DNA of 64,000 nt from Paguma larvata (taxonomy: Eukaryota; Chordata; Mammalia; Carnivora; Viverridae). The stretch lies in NCBI GenBank assembly GCA_030068075.1, contig CM057825.1, positions 83,405,123 to 83,469,122 on the forward strand, written 5' to 3'. The translations under genes and the position numbers were made by a program. The notes under the pieces were generated by a model. That model had not been told where the DNA came from. It saw only the letters and a list, made by a program, of their open reading frames with translations, and made no database searches. This document shows, piece by piece, positions 10,661-22,740 of the stretch. The stretch's first letter is position 1, and each line of letters begins with the position of its first letter.

Positions 10661-11582
10661 TAATTGCTTCAGAGATGATCACAGCCTGGTCCCAAAAGGG
10701 CCACGTTGCCATGCTTGTATGGGAAGCAAATGTGTTACCAAAACTCAGGTCTACTCTATCGATTACAGTTTGAAAAAGACTAGACATGTATGATATCCTG
10801 GGCTTGTGGCAAGAGATCGACTGTTACCTAATGAGGTTCCGAGAATTCACAAAGTGTTCTACCACACCGCTAGGTGTGCAGCTCTTTGGCATACCTTCTC
10901 AGAAAGTGCTTCATTTAAAATCTCGTGATTTTGAAAGAAACTTTGGCGGATCATGCCATCGGGTTCTTGACTCGACAATGATCCTCAGAGGTACTGCCAC
11001 AAGCTCTGGGAACCTTGCCCTCCTTTGTCACAGGACCGTCACTTCCCGGTATGCTAACACTGCCCACATTTTAAAAATAAAACAGAAGCGTTAGAGGATT
11101 CCAAGAGGGGGTTACCATGCATAAAACGTCTCAAGCATGCAGAGGGATGGGAAAATCCCTGAGATTCCAGAGATTAAAAAAAAATAGCACATGGGAGTTT
11201 CTAAATAAAGAAATTCTTGGGTATGTTGGGGAAGTTGGTAGCAGCTTTGCAGCTCTCTCCCTCAGAGACTATTTTTGCTTGAGTTAGCGAGCGAGCGAGT
11301 GCAAGGACGCCTGTGCATGCTCGTGCCCTTTCATGCTCAGAGAATTCAGGGAACATTAATGGCGTTTTATTTTCATGGAGACTAAGATGCCTTTTAAAAT
11401 GCGTATTTCCCCTGGAATCGTTGTTATCCCCGATATAGCTCATGTCTTAATAACTTTATGTAAACAAACTATGTTTGTTCTGCACTTGGGATGAAAGAAG
11501 CCGTTTTCTTTCTTTCTTTTTTTTTTTACAAAATAGTGAAAATAAGGCTAGAACTATGATCTCCACAAAATAAGTTACACTT

Positions 11583-11623
<41 letters not shown>

Positions 11624-13379
11624 ATTTGTGTCCCATAATAAGTCTCAAGCAGGAGGAGAAAAAATAAAGGTAAATACTAGAAGCTTAACTGCCCTGAAAT
11701 TAACAGGTTAGCTGCCAAACCCATGATGCTGTAAATATTCACATTTAGCTTTTAGGGCCCTCGAGTAGTAAATTCAGATGAAGAAATTTCACTCCAAATT
11801 AATATCGATATTAAATCCAAATAAAGGTTAGACACGCACGCAGGACGAAGACCTTCACATGTCTGTCTCCAAAACCTACCACTGAATGAATACCTGTGCA
11901 CAAATCAAAATGGAAAAGATAAAGGCCTGCCGGTCTCCTACGTCATTTTAGAGGCGATCCAAGAGGCTCTCCCCCTTAATACCGTATATGCTGCATCTTG
12001 ATCTTTTTGAATGAAGATTTGCTGGCATGACATTTAATGCGGGCATTGAATACTGGCAGAATTGTGGGATTTTTTTTAAGTGACTGCTTTGGGGCTTTCT
12101 CATTTTTCTTCTTTTTTCTTTCCCTTTTTCATCTTATGAATGTTGTCATTTACTAGCAGACAGCTTGTAAGACACCGTGGTCTAAGGAATACAGACCCCA
12201 TCACATTTAAGACAGAACTTTTATAAACATTTAGTAAAGGCTCTAACATATTTTAAAACAAAGAAAAATCCTATCAGGTTAGGTATTTAATGATCTAAGT
12301 GTTTATGCGTAATTAAATGCCAAAAATCTTTAAATACTCCCATGTCCCAGATACCAGGAAACCCGCCAATTGCTTCAGCTCATCATTGGAGTGGGCTCCT
12401 TGTGCCCTCTTGACATGAGGCATCACTTTGAATGACTTTACCAAGCAGCCACCAAAGTGCATCTTTTCCTTACTTTTGGCAAATAGTGTTATCAAAATTA
12501 CATATAGGAAGTCCAGGAAGGAGGGCGAAAAAAATCTCAGATGGACCAGTTGAATCCAATTCAAATATTTGTAGCATCAACAGCACACTGGATATTTCCA
12601 GAAAGGGAACACATTGAATTATTCATGAGGCCAAAGTTAAGTCAATACATCTTTATCTTAACCAGCTCCTTTCTAATAGTTTGCATGGAACGAAATACGC
12701 GGCATAATTAATATTTACAAATATGATATGTAAACAGAGAAGAAAGACCTCGTAATTCGGTAAATCAGTTTATTTGTAATATAATAGTCCTACCACACTA
12801 GCGTATTTTCAAAATCGATATACCCGCCTTCAAAAAAACTGTGCGAGGATACGTGAAGCTGTAAGGGACATCCAGCACACCGGGAACCAGACGGAAGGAA
12901 GGGAGTTCATCCCCCCGCATTTCCAATAGAGAACTATAATGGCCCGATGTTGCCTTAACCCCCTCCATTGTATCTTTTAAATACCTTCATTTTCAAAGAA
13001 CAACTACCATGGCCCACAGGAGGACGGTGGTTGTATGATCACGTCGGTATCTTTTTTTCCCTCTAAATATTTATCACAAATTTAAAAAGTGAACTGTCGA
13101 GCAGGATAAGGCAGGGGGAAGAAAAGAAACCTACCCAATGCTTTAATAATGGAGCGATATTTGAAACACACTGAGTGGTGTGCTCTGCGTGGGCTCCACA
13201 GACTCCCTCCCCCATCACCACCACCAATAAAAGAGTAAATCATCAAATTTTCTGTCCTACATCGAATCTGTGATATCCTTCCTACATCATAATTCTAGAA
13301 CCAAACTGGTTTCCAAAAGGGATGTCTCCGGGCTGTGCCAGGTTGCCAGGATCTTTCTGGTCAGGATCCTGAGACTGTG
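10661..13379. other. Unique, repeat-poor sequence with one CA microsatellite
   Basis: No gene or interspersed repeat was recognised. The 102-codon plus frame at 10786-11094 has no domain and ends in an AATAAAACAG-like run. It shows no features of a processed pseudogene that I can identify. Confidence 0.5.
11586..11619 (+). repeat. (AC)n dinucleotide microsatellite
   Basis: Seventeen uninterrupted AC units run between TTTCT and GTCAATTTG. A tract this pure and long is usually polymorphic in length. Confidence 0.95.
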
Positions 13380-13640
13380 ATTTAGCCCTGCGCTCTCCAA
13401 GCATGCAAAAATATAGCCATTAGAGACCTGAGCCACGCTTCTCCATGTGGCCTGAAGTTTCCAGGTGGCTTGTGTATGTTATGATTGTGCCTGGCCTCAA
13501 CATAAAAGCAAATTGACAACCCCTACCTCCCCCAAGCCAGTGCCAATTTTTAAATAAAATGTCTAGTGGTGATTTATTGCCAGTGCAAACTGCCAGACTG
13601 GCAGCCCCATTTACCTACTAGGCAGACAAATCAGTAAAAG
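13380..13640. promoter_or_regulatory. Candidate conserved non-coding block with inverted TGCCAG/CTGGCA
   Basis: The block contains a perfect inverted repeat TGCCAG-A-CTGGCA (13591-13603), preceded by a further TGCCAG at 13578-13583, and several GCC/GGC half sites around 13440-13545. TGGCA/TGCCA half sites with short spacing are typical of NFI-family binding. There is no repeat and no coding frame of interest. The regulatory role is inference. Confidence 0.3.
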
Positions 13641-15885
13641 CTATGTCATCCTCGCCCAGTTTCCCCAAGTATGTGCTAGAAGGCGTTCCAAATTTCATGA
13701 GTATTCTGTCACACGATTTCTTATTTGTGTGTACTAGGAAACAAAATTTCCAGCTGACCTTCGGGACTTCAAAAAGTTGTTATCCATCCCTTGAGAACTT
13801 CCTGAGATCATCCAAGCTCATTTTCCATAGATCACAGACTCTTCCATTCAGATAAGAATTGTTGACCATTAATCACCTGGCTTGAGTATCAAACAGGCCG
13901 CAGAACTGACAGAACTTCTTTCCTGCCTCTACTGTCATCTCGGGGGTACGTTTCCTACCACTTCCTCAGGGACCAAACACCTGCCCTGGAGAGTCTCAAG
14001 AGACTTCTCTCCCTTATTCCTCTCCAGTTCGTAAATAACAGCGCCTATTGGCCAAGGTATAATTTTTAAATGTAATTTCAGATCTTCTATTTGGCTCTCT
14101 CCACCCCTATTACTCCTTACCGAGCAGATGCATTCTTGCCAGGATAAAGTGCACGAGATTTTTGCATGGCTCTGGTCAAAAGCATTTCTTTTTATTCAGG
14201 AGTAGAGTTCAAAGATTGCCACATATAATGTATTTTAAAAAACCCGGAGCCATCAATTCCTATTTCTTTAAGATCACAGACGGGCTGCTCTGACGAATGA
14301 AACCTCTTCCAGTCTTACTTAAGCTGCTCAGAGTGACTAGTTATCAAGTCGGTGAGAAGAAATCTTTTATTTCCTATCTTGATGCCTCTGTCATTGTACA
14401 CAAAATGCAGAGCCGTCTATATTTCATCAACCATTTTCTTCATGTATTATTTAATAAACTGTTTAGAGCATGTCTAATTACAAACATTTATTATAGAACT
14501 CAACCCTAGAAATGTGTGAGAATATGCTAAATTGTTTCCTACCTAAAGTTTTAATGAGAGTATAATACCTCCGGCCCATATGCTTCAAGAACGTTATCCT
14601 TAATTATGTAACATGGGTATTTTACTGATATCTGTTAACTGCTCAAGCAGCTGTGGTTTTCTGCTTTTTTGCACAGCTCGGGAGGAGCAGTGAGTTCAGT
14701 TTCCCCTTTTTGGGGGGTTGCAAAATCCATACCCCAAACAGGTGTGTGCAATCACGAACCGCAGTGATGAACCCAAACTGCTGCCTTTCTAAAAATTCCA
14801 CCAGCCGGTGACACACGCTGGTCAAGGTTGCACAACCTTGTTTTCCACCGGTTATTTTGATGATTCATTCCCCCATGGGGAGGTGAATTTTCAGCCATTG
14901 TTACTTTGCTCCTGTTTCTGATAACCAGAGGAATCACTTCCTCATTTTGGTGATTGCTCTCTCCCTCTCTGGCTCTCGCTGTCGCTGGCTCCCTGTTTTC
15001 TTTTTTAAGTTGGATTCTGATCCTTTGCAAGGTGCTGCCTGACCTGCCTGCTCTCCCCTTCATGGACGAGGGCCCGGAGAGGGGAAGTTAAAAGAAACAC
15101 TTACACATGAAGCAGGATGCTTCAAGTTGTTTCTTCATCGTAGTAAAGCTACCTGGACGATCTGTCACTATAAAGCAATCATCATTAATAGTATAGGAAC
15201 TCAGAGAAATTAGTGAGTATTGTCCACCTCCAACTAGTGACCTTGGAAAATCACACGGATTCCATCGACTGCTTTAGAAATGTTTGTGGGACTCTCACCA
15301 AACTGAACCGGATCTTCTTGTTTCGAATGTCAAATGTGGCAAATTGTCCTCTTCAAAAAGGTTAGGTTTGATTTTTGCAAACATTCAAAGTTTATCCAGA
15401 GCCAAATCTGATGATAAATTGATCGTCTTTGTTTTAAATAAAGTTTGATCACTAAATAACAAAATGAGCTCTTTGTGAGAAATAAAAAATGAATCTAAAG
15501 AAATTTTCCAAAAAGGAGGCAGAAAACATTGTGAACAGTGGCAAAGGTTGCAGGATTAAATGTAGTCTCTCCAACCCACTTCCCTGAATAAGACAGAAGT
15601 CCTTCGTAAATTTCATATGCTTGCTAAAAACGATGCCATATTATTTTGCCCTCATATCTTGACTTTTCCAGAAAAGAGAGCAAGTTAATTTTTTCTCCCC
15701 CCAATAAACAACAACAACAGAAATATAGTGAGAAACTATTCCTGATAAAGGACATCTACATAGACACAAGAGCCCATCTACCCATTTCCCATTCCTCTAA
15801 AGGTGTGGATTTTCTTTTACTAGAAAGCGCTTCTCCTAATGGCAAGAGCACAAGGCATGGAAGATGATAATCCACTATATTAAAC
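13641..15885. other. Unique, repeat-poor sequence
   Basis: No interspersed repeat is seen until a MIR near 15.89 kb. A GC-richer patch at 14640-15070 includes a CCCCCATGGGG palindrome near 14871 and a CCATTGTT (SOX-like) core near 14896. The 103-codon minus frame there (14752-15063) has no domain. Confidence 0.5.
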
Positions 15886-16056
15886 TCAAATTTACCACTT
15901 ACTATCTAACACTCTGAGCAAGTAACTGGACTCTCAGGAACCTCTGTTTTCTCCTCAATTAAATGTGGAAAATAAATGTATGCTTTGCATGAATACTAGG
16001 AGGATTAAATGTACGAAAAATCTCAAGCAGAGTGCCTGGCACATAATAGATGCCCC
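15886..16056 (+). mobile_element. MIR SINE remnant
   Basis: The order of weakly preserved MIR blocks is right: a 'CTCTGAGCAAGTAACT' region near 15911, 'AACCTCTGTTTTCTCCTCAATTAAATG' near 15940, 'AGGAGGATTAAATG' near 15999, and 'CAGAGTGCCTGGCACATAATAGATG' near 16028. This ancient tRNA-derived family is shared by all mammals. Confidence 0.75.
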
Positions 16057-16074
16057 AAACACGGTGACTTTTGT

Positions 16075-16207
16075 GATAGTGACATCATGACATATTCTCC
16101 CCTGGAGCATGAGCTCCTGCGGCACCATGTCTCAGTCATGTTCATTACTCACATTCAGCATGGCGTCCAACATGTAGTAGGGCTTAAAAATTATTTATTA
16201 AACTAGG
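16075..16207 (+). mobile_element. LINE-2 3' end remnant
   Basis: It has the L2-like 'GAGCATGAGCTCCTGCGGCA' near 16105 and ends in 'TAGTAGGGCTTAAAAATTATTTATTAAA', a diverged form of the L2 terminus. It directly follows a MIR. A 65-codon frame across both repeats is not a gene. Confidence 0.5.
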
Positions 16208-16209
16208 TT

Positions 16210-16443
16210 GAATACCTTCTTTTTGTTTTGTTTTCTTTTAATGTTTATTTATTTATTTGAGAGAGGGAAAGAGGGAGAGAGAGAGAGAGAGAGAGAGAGA
16301 AATGCCAAGCAGGCTCCACACTGTTAGCACAGAGCCTGATGCAGGGCTCAAACCCACAAACTGTGAGATTATGACCTGAGCTGAAGTCAAAAGTCAGACA
16401 CTTAACCAACTGAGCCACCCAGGGGCCCCTGAATACATTCTTT
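16210..16443 (-). mobile_element. SINEC, minus strand, with 13-bp target-site duplication
   Basis: The element occupies 16223-16430 and ends on the + strand in GAGCCACCCAGGGGCCCCT, the reverse complement of the SINE head. The direct repeats GAATACCTTCTTT (16210-16222) and GAATACATTCTTT (16431-16443) differ at one base. A GA microsatellite at 16276-16301 is the expanded internal pyrimidine tract. Confidence 0.93.
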
Positions 16444-16604
16444 GAATACACCTAAGATTAAAAATTGGAAATAAAAAGTAGAAGATGTTATATCATTTTT
16501 TTTGTAAAAATAGTCCAGAGACACCATGATCTCGTTCAGTTTAGAATATAACCCAAGTTCATTGGTAATCAAAATAAAGAATATTTGTATATATTTTTAA
16601 AAAT

Positions 16605-16877
16605 CTGATTTCTTGGGGCACCTGGGTAGCTCGAATGATTAAGTGTCAGATTCTTGATTTCAGCTCAGGTCATGATCTCACAGTTCTTGAGATCAAGCCC
16701 CATATTGGGCTCTGCACTGACAGCACAAATGAAGCCTGTTTCAGATTCTCTCCCTTTCTCTCTCTCTCTCTCTCTGCTCCTCATCTGTTCTTGCACATGT
16801 GTGTCCTCATGCACGCTCTCTCTCACTCTCTCAAAATAAAGAAATGAACATTAAAAAATAAAATATCCCGATTTCTT
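16605..16877 (+). mobile_element. SINEC, plus strand, with 10-bp target-site duplication
   Basis: The element occupies 16615-16867, with a diverged head (CACCTGGGTAGCTC), an altered B box and a long CT tract near 16755-16775. The flanks CTGATTTCTT (16605-16614) and CCGATTTCTT (16868-16877) differ at one base. It is more diverged than the copies at 3977 and 28293, hence older. Confidence 0.9.
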
Positions 16878-18229
16878 GATCTAACCCTTTCCTGCCTTAT
16901 TTAGTTTTTAAAAAACCTTTTTTTTATTATTGCAAAGACGATTTCATTAGAAGGAACCATCAACAGCTCTAATCAGGTGACTCTAGCCAATTGAGGTGGA
17001 CTGAGTGGAGAGTATAGCGGAAGTCATCGGTAAGCTGCCAGATGGGGAGATGGTGGGAGGAGAACTTTGGATAGGAAGAACACTAAGCCACTACTTCTAT
17101 AATTCTTGGTAGCTGCAGGGGTGTGGGCTCCATAAGGGCGGTGGAGCACTGAAACAAAGTCACACTTCCCTAAACACTAACACAGTGGGGCAAAGTCTCC
17201 TCTCAACCTGTCCCAGACACAAACCTACTGCTTGGCCCTCACAAACCAACCGTGAAAAATGACTCCCACAGGGACTGGCCACTTAAGAAGCAATTGTTAT
17301 ACAAATAAATGAACAAATAGCATTTGATCATCATTTTATTTTTCCCCATTCTTTTCCTTATTTTCCCTATCCTCTGACTATAAAAATAAGATAAGTCTGG
17401 AAAAAAATAATAACTCAAAGATGAGACCATGTTAAACTCTGTAGAAAATTGTACAAGCCATCCTTTGGGAAGTCAAAGTAATGGCTTTCCCTGAATAAAA
17501 TTAAAGGTAGAAAGCTAGATTGTGTCTTTTAACAAATACCTTGCTATGGTAATTGAGAACGTTATAACTATCCCACAACAACCAACGGTTGAGTCTACTC
17601 AAGACTAGTGAGATCCTAACCTCATTGGATCACACTGGTCTATACCAAAAACAGAAAAGCAAATTTCTATGAGAAAGAGTATATACTCCATGGAATGAAT
17701 GCTGGGGCTCACCGACTCCCTTCAAAAGGATGAACAAAAGAAGTACAACATATATAGGTATCTTCAACTCTCCACCACCAATAAAAATTCTCCTTTGAGC
17801 TGTTCACTTCTGTATATCGGTCTTGCTTCTTGTCAAGCACCTGGTTACGGAGACCATGAACAACACATTCAATCTGCACATAGGTACCCCTAGAGAAAAA
17901 AAACTTTGCTTTGTCACGGCACTTGGAGAAGAAGTTAGATAATCATGTTTAGGAGAATTGCAAACAAGGAACAGAAACTTCGGACTTTTTTTTTCTTTTT
18001 TTTTTTTTTAATCTTAAGTTGGAATCCCATGACCCAAGATTTTGCAAGTCCTGAAGGAAATTCAGCTCAGGCAATGAAGAGTCTTATGATATAGTACTTT
18101 GCAATCTCTTAGTAGTTAAACCCCTGATTCATACAGGAAAATAAGAATACTAATAAGATGGAATCCCAGAATTGACTTGCAAAAGAGAAATACAGAGCCT
18201 AGCTTACCTGACAATTTATCATCCCCCAT
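16878..18229. other. Unique sequence, nothing recognised
   Basis: No repeat family or coding signal was found apart from a T-rich run at about 17986-18011. The 63-64-codon frames have no support. Confidence 0.45.
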
Positions 18230-18420
18230 TCTCTAGTCTCATGGCATGGGATTGGCCTTCGGTTATAATACTTCTCATGATTTATGTATACCTGCCCGCT
18301 AGGCTGTGAGCTGCTTCAGGGAAATGACCAAATCTTATACTTCCCTGTATCCCCAACTCCTGGCACCAAAAATTGGCATAGATGAGATGCTTGGTAAATA
18401 TTCATTAAATAAACAAAATG
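18230..18420 (+). mobile_element. LINE-2 3' end remnant
   Basis: L2 landmarks are visible: 'CTAGGCTGTGAGCTGCTTCAGGGA' near 18300, 'GTATCCCCAACTCCTGGCACC' near 18347 and 'GCTTGGTAAATATTCATTAAATAAA' near 18389. These match the usual tail order of L2. Confidence 0.75.
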
Positions 18421-18959
18421 GCAAGTAAGTCAGGTCTTTATAAAGAGTATATCATTATATAAGATGCATTCTGTAACTCAGTGACAAACACTACACGGTA
18501 AGCAGATATAGTTAAATCTCTTAACATAGGAGCAGGTGGCCAGCTCCCTTTACTCTCCCTGCTTGCTTTGAAATTGGCCCCATTTTTCTCTCCCCACTTT
18601 TCTTCAGCCTGATATTGCCTGGATACCACATGTTTGTCAGTGGAGTGCCATGGCTAGAGCCTTACGGGTCAGAACTGAGGAAAGAATGGGGCAGTACACC
18701 CCTCTGAAACCCCTCTGCCTATCCTTAAAATTCTACCTCCCAAATAGAACTACAGAGTTCCCAATAACCAAGCCCCAGATAAAAATACTGTTTCTCCCAC
18801 TGTCTATCCACCTCATTCCAGGGCAATTCCATCCAAAATTATTCAAACCAAAATCTTGTGCATTATCAACTTCTCCCTGTCTCTAATACCCTATATCTAA
18901 TCAGTTAGGAAATCCTATTTGTCCTATCTTCAAAATATATCCATAATCCAACCATTTCT
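18421..18959. other. Unclassified, probably unique sequence
   Basis: No diagnostic repeat block. The pyrimidine-rich 18710-18960 may be the upstream continuation of the L2 that follows, but I cannot show it. No gene is supported. Confidence 0.4.
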
Positions 18960-19677
18960 CATCACCTCTGCTGCTATGAACTTAGCCCAAGCTACCATTA
19001 TCTTTCGTGTGGATTGCTGAAACAGGTCTTAACAGGTCTCCTTGCCTACCCATAGTCCTGTCCGACTGGCGGATAGAGTGACCCTCTTCAGGCAGAAGCC
19101 ACGTCCTGTCACTCCTTCAATCTGAACTCACCTATAGCTTTTGATATAACTTAAAAGAAAAGCCAAATCCTTGCTATGGCCTACAAGACCCTATGGTATC
19201 TGCCATCACCGATACCCATCACTTCTCTGAAGTCCCTGATTTCCACCTCAAGTCTCTGCTCAAGGCACACCAGCCCCAGCACTGTTGCCATCACAGATCA
19301 TGGCACTATGTGTCCCTGCGCCTGGAATGACATCCCAGATGGCTAGATTAATTGCCTCTTATTTTCTTCTTATTAAACTGTATCTTTTCAACGAGGCCTT
19401 CCCTATACATCCTATCTAAAACTTTACCATCCTCACTAATACCTTATTTTTCTTATTCTACTCCATTTTTATCCTTAGCAACTTTCACCACCTAACAAAA
19501 CATGTTTTCTTTATTTGTTCCAGTTATCATCTGTTATCCCCACTAAAACATAAGTTCTATAATGGCAGACATTTTTCCCTTTAGTTTTTTAACTACTGTA
19601 TCCCCAGAACATAGAATTTTTCTTGATGTGTATCAGGTATTTAGTAAATATTTATGAATAAATGAATGAATGAGCCT
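18960..19677 (+). mobile_element. LINE-2 3' region, longest L2 copy here
   Basis: A long run of L2 blocks appears in correct order: 'GGATTGCTGAAACAGGTCTTAAC' near 19011, 'CTATGGCCTACAAGACCC' near 19174, 'CTGCGCCTGGAATGACATCCC' near 19317, 'GAGGCCTTCCCTATACATCC' near 19394, 'CTAAAACATAAGTTCTATAATGGCAGAC' near 19543, and the terminus 'TATGAATAAATGAATGAATGAG'. No ORF2 reading frame survives. Confidence 0.85.
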
Positions 19678-20280
19678 CTAGGCATTGACTTCATTTATAG
19701 GATTCATAGACTCATCATTTATGTTTGATTTTTCTTAATGAGGTGTCAACATTGTACATTTTGAAAGAAACAGTATTCTGAAACTTGTTTAAGACAAATC
19801 CATTAATAAAATGAAATATAACTATTCTACTATGAAGTTGTATAGTAGCTTACCCAAAAGAAGGAGTTCATAAGAATTTTTAAACTTAGGTCATGAGAAG
19901 AACTACATAATAAAGGTTTAAAGTGTTTTTTAAAGGAACTAATAAGGAAGCAAAATTATCTTTACTTTCTAATAATGAAATGTATAACTAAAAGAACCTA
20001 GAGAATTGATTGAAAATCTATTAGAAAAATCTAAGAATTAAATAAAGTAGCTGGTTGCATTAATTTAAAAAGTAAGCAGCATTCCTTTATAAAAAAAATA
20101 GCCCATTAGAGAATATCAAGGGGAAGGGAGAGGGACAGATCCTATTACAGTAACAAAACAAGTGAAACGTTATTAAAAAATTAAGAATTTTACATAAATA
20201 AAATGTTAGAATGCTATTAAGAAAGGTAAGGTAACTTAAATAAACAAAAAGATATGTCTTTATGAAATTACAAAAAAAAA
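19678..20280. other. AT-rich stretch, nothing recognised
   Basis: Very AT-rich with many AAAT/TTTA runs. I see no diagnostic repeat or coding signal. Confidence 0.45.
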
Positions 20281-20380
20281 TCCTTATTTGGCACCTATCA
20301 AAATGCAGGTACTTTAGGCATTGGGGATACAACAGTGAATAAGAAAGATAGGATTTCTGTCTTCATGATATCTCAAAGGC
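20281..20380 (-). mobile_element. LINE-2 fragment, minus strand
   Basis: The + strand reads 'GGCATTGGGGATACAACAGTGAATAAGA' near 20316, followed by 'CTGTCTTCATGA', the antisense of the L2 'CAGTGCCTGG...' terminal region. It lies head to head with the plus-strand L2 that follows. Confidence 0.6.
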
Positions 20381-20970
20381 ACTAAGAGTTCAGTCTTTCC
20401 AGAACCAAACTCATAATGCACTCCCTCAAACTCAGCCTGATCTCAGTGACTCTTTCAGCTAAGAAAGACACCACCAAGTATGCAAGCCAGGAACCTGGCA
20501 TCATCTCCGACACTATTCTCTCCCTTACCATCAAAATCAAAGCCATCACCAAGCCCTATTGATCTCCTCTACTAAACATTTCTTGTATGTGTCTCCTCCC
20601 CATCTGTACCACCACCTCCTGAACCTCGATCATCACTGTCTCTTGCTGGACAATGACAATAACTTTCTGAGCACTATCTGACCTGTCTTCAACCAGATCT
20701 CCTAAAGGTAGCAAATGGAATCCTTTCTGAAAGAAAAATGCGTAATGGTTCCTCATCACTCAGATCTTAAGTCAAACATCAGTTCCTCACAGAAAACATT
20801 CATGACTAGTCACGGGTTCTTAAAGTATCACATACTCCTTTAGTTTGTCCCTTGACCCAGGTGACATCCTCTATGAGGACAGAAACAGTATGTCTTTGGG
20901 TTCTTATTGTATTTCTAGTGCTTAGCATAGGATTCGGCACATAGTCGGTGCTCACTAAATAATTGTATAC
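20381..20970 (+). mobile_element. LINE-2 3' region
   Basis: L2 terminal blocks are visible: 'ATGAGGACAGAAACAGTATGTC' near 20873 and 'TTCTAGTGCTTAGCATAGGATTCGGCACATAGTCGGTGCTCACTAAAT' at about 20912-20959. Upstream, 'CAGTTCCTCACAGAAAACATTCATGA' matches the diverged 'CCTTCCCTGA' area. Confidence 0.7.
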
Positions 20971-20974
20971 CGCA

Positions 20975-21520
20975 CTGCTTAGATCTGGCTAAGAAGGGCC
21001 TTTGTTATAGTCCTATTCTCTAGAGCCTCCTTCCATTACCCCCCCCACACACACACACCAACACACACACAAAAGGAAACTGAAGAATGTGCAGACACCT
21101 TTGTTGTGAGACTTTTCAGCATGTAGCACAGTGCAACCCAAACCCTTGAATATCCACTCTCCTAATTTACACACTTTAGAAACCAGGCAAGTGCTCCTTC
21201 CCATTCCTTTCTCTAAGTTCCTCACACAAAAATGTAACGGTGAAGGGTTGAGGATTGGGTTGATGCTAACATGAGAGGGAAACTGCTTCAAATGAGTAGC
21301 AACTACACAATTAGGTAAGAGAAAAGACAAATTAATCATCTTGTCAAACCCTTCCTCTCAGACAGTATGAATGCGAGAGACTCTTGCGAAAACAAGTATC
21401 ATTTCCCAGAAGTGTCTAGCATCTTTCCTGCTTCTTTTACATTCCAGTGCATTGCTCTGGAAGTCCTCACAAACGAACACAGTATTGAACATGAAAATTC
21501 TTCACATGTCAGGATGGCAA
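20975..21520. other. Unique sequence with a short C-run/CA repeat
   Basis: A C-run followed by interrupted CA units lies at about 21040-21072. The 108-codon minus frame at 21013-21339 runs through the repeat and is not credible as a gene. Confidence 0.45.
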
Positions 21521-21630
21521 AGTTGAAACCAGTTAGGGATTGATGAAAGTGTGGGGAAACGGACACCCTTCATTATTGCTGGGACTTTAATATGACGTTA
21601 CATTTTTAGAAAGTAATTTTGAAACATATT

Positions 21631-21868
21631 TCAAAATTTATAATTTTTTTAATGTTTATTTATTTTTAAAAGAGAGAGAGACAGAGTATAAGTGGGCAAG
21701 GGGCAGAGAGAGAGAGAGACATGGGATCTGAAGCAGGTTACCGAGCTGTCAGCACAGAGCTCCACGTGGGGCTTAAACTCACAAACCGTGAGATCTTGAC
21801 TTGAACTGAAGTCAGATGCTCAACCAACTGAGCCACCCAGGCGCCCCTAAAATATAGTTCAAAATTTA
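21631..21868 (-). mobile_element. SINEC, minus strand, with about 20-bp imperfect target-site duplication
   Basis: The element occupies 21651-21848 and ends GAGCCACCCAGGCGCCCCT on the + strand. The flanking 20-base segments 21631-21650 and 21849-21868 agree at 17 positions and share TTCAAAATTTA. The expanded GA tract at about 21671-21720 is the internal pyrimidine tract read in antisense. Confidence 0.9.
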
Positions 21869-21884
21869 AAGTCTTATACCCTAG

Positions 21885-22080
21885 AGAGGCAATATATCCC
21901 AGTGGTTATGAGGACAAGCTCTGGATCCAGAGTGAAGTGAGTTGTATTGTGATTCTGTCACTTTCTTGCTGTGTGATTTTTGTGCAAGTTTCTTAACCTT
22001 GCTCTGCCTCAGTTTCCCCCCCTGTGAGATGGTAATAGTAATAGTACCTGCCTCATACTTCCTAAAGTTGTATCCTAAAG
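21885..22080 (+). mobile_element. MIR SINE remnant
   Basis: A well-preserved MIR: 'CCCAGTGGTTATGAGGACAAGCTCTGGATCCAGAGTG' at the left, then 'GTGATTCTGTCACTTTCTTGCTGTGTGA', 'CTGCCTCAGTTTCCCC', 'GGTAATAGTAATAGTACCTGCCTCAT'. It is among the clearest MIR copies in the window. Confidence 0.88.
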
Positions 22081-22293
22081 GAATACTGCCTATATCCTCC
22101 TCTTCCTCATCATCACCATTACAGGCAACACGCTCTCTCTCTAATTTTATCTTCGCAAACAGAAAAGTCTGCAGATAGAGGTCATAAAAAATAATGAGAT
22201 AGATCCATATATGATCATAGGGCAAGATGTTAGTGATAGACTCTTTAAATAATTTTCCACAAAAACATCTATGATCCTATTTTAGTATCATCT

Positions 22294-22323
22294 ACAGTGT
22301 GATTTTTTTAATGTTTATTCATT

Positions 22324-22355
<32 letters not shown>

Positions 22356-22536
22356 CATGAGTGGGGGGAGGGACAGAGAGAGAGGGAGACACAGAATCCA
22401 AAGCAGGCTCCAGGGTCTGAGCTGCCAGCACAGAGCCCGATGCAGGGCTCGAACTTGCGAATGGTGAGATTATGACCTGGGCCGAAGTTGGACGCTTAAC
22501 CGACTGAGTCACTCAGGCGCCCCTAGAGTGTGATTT
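22294..22536 (-). mobile_element. SINEC, minus strand, with 12-bp target-site duplication
   Basis: The element occupies 22306-22524 and ends with the antisense head GTCACTCAGGCGCCCCT. The direct repeats ACAGTGTGATTT (22294-22305) and AGAGTGTGATTT (22525-22536) differ at one base. A pure GA tract at about 22329-22355 is the pyrimidine region in antisense. Confidence 0.94.
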
Positions 22537-22740
22537 AGAAAGTACGTGCATACATGTAAACAAAATGAAAACTTCCCAAAATGAAGCACCAAAATGGTAT
22601 GAAGAGTGCCTATATTTGGGAAAGGATTTTGTTAATGATTTAACATTATTTTATACTGCGTGAATTTTTACATAAGCATTTAGCACTTTTATTGTTAAAA
22701 TTTTTAACCTATTTAAATTTTTTTTTTCTCAGTTTCAGTC

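Larger units (their letters stand above)
21525..22740 (+). mobile_element. Possible old L1 fragment, split by later insertions
   Basis: 21525-21650 resembles L1 ORF2 ('GAAAGTGTGGGGAAACGGACACCC', then a diverged 'GCTGG...' block, then 'TTTGAAACATATTTCAAAATTTA'). 22230-22300 and 22540-22700 resemble the 3' end of an old L1. Between them lie two SINEs and a MIR. That these pieces are one element is inference; family signals are weak. Confidence 0.35.
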
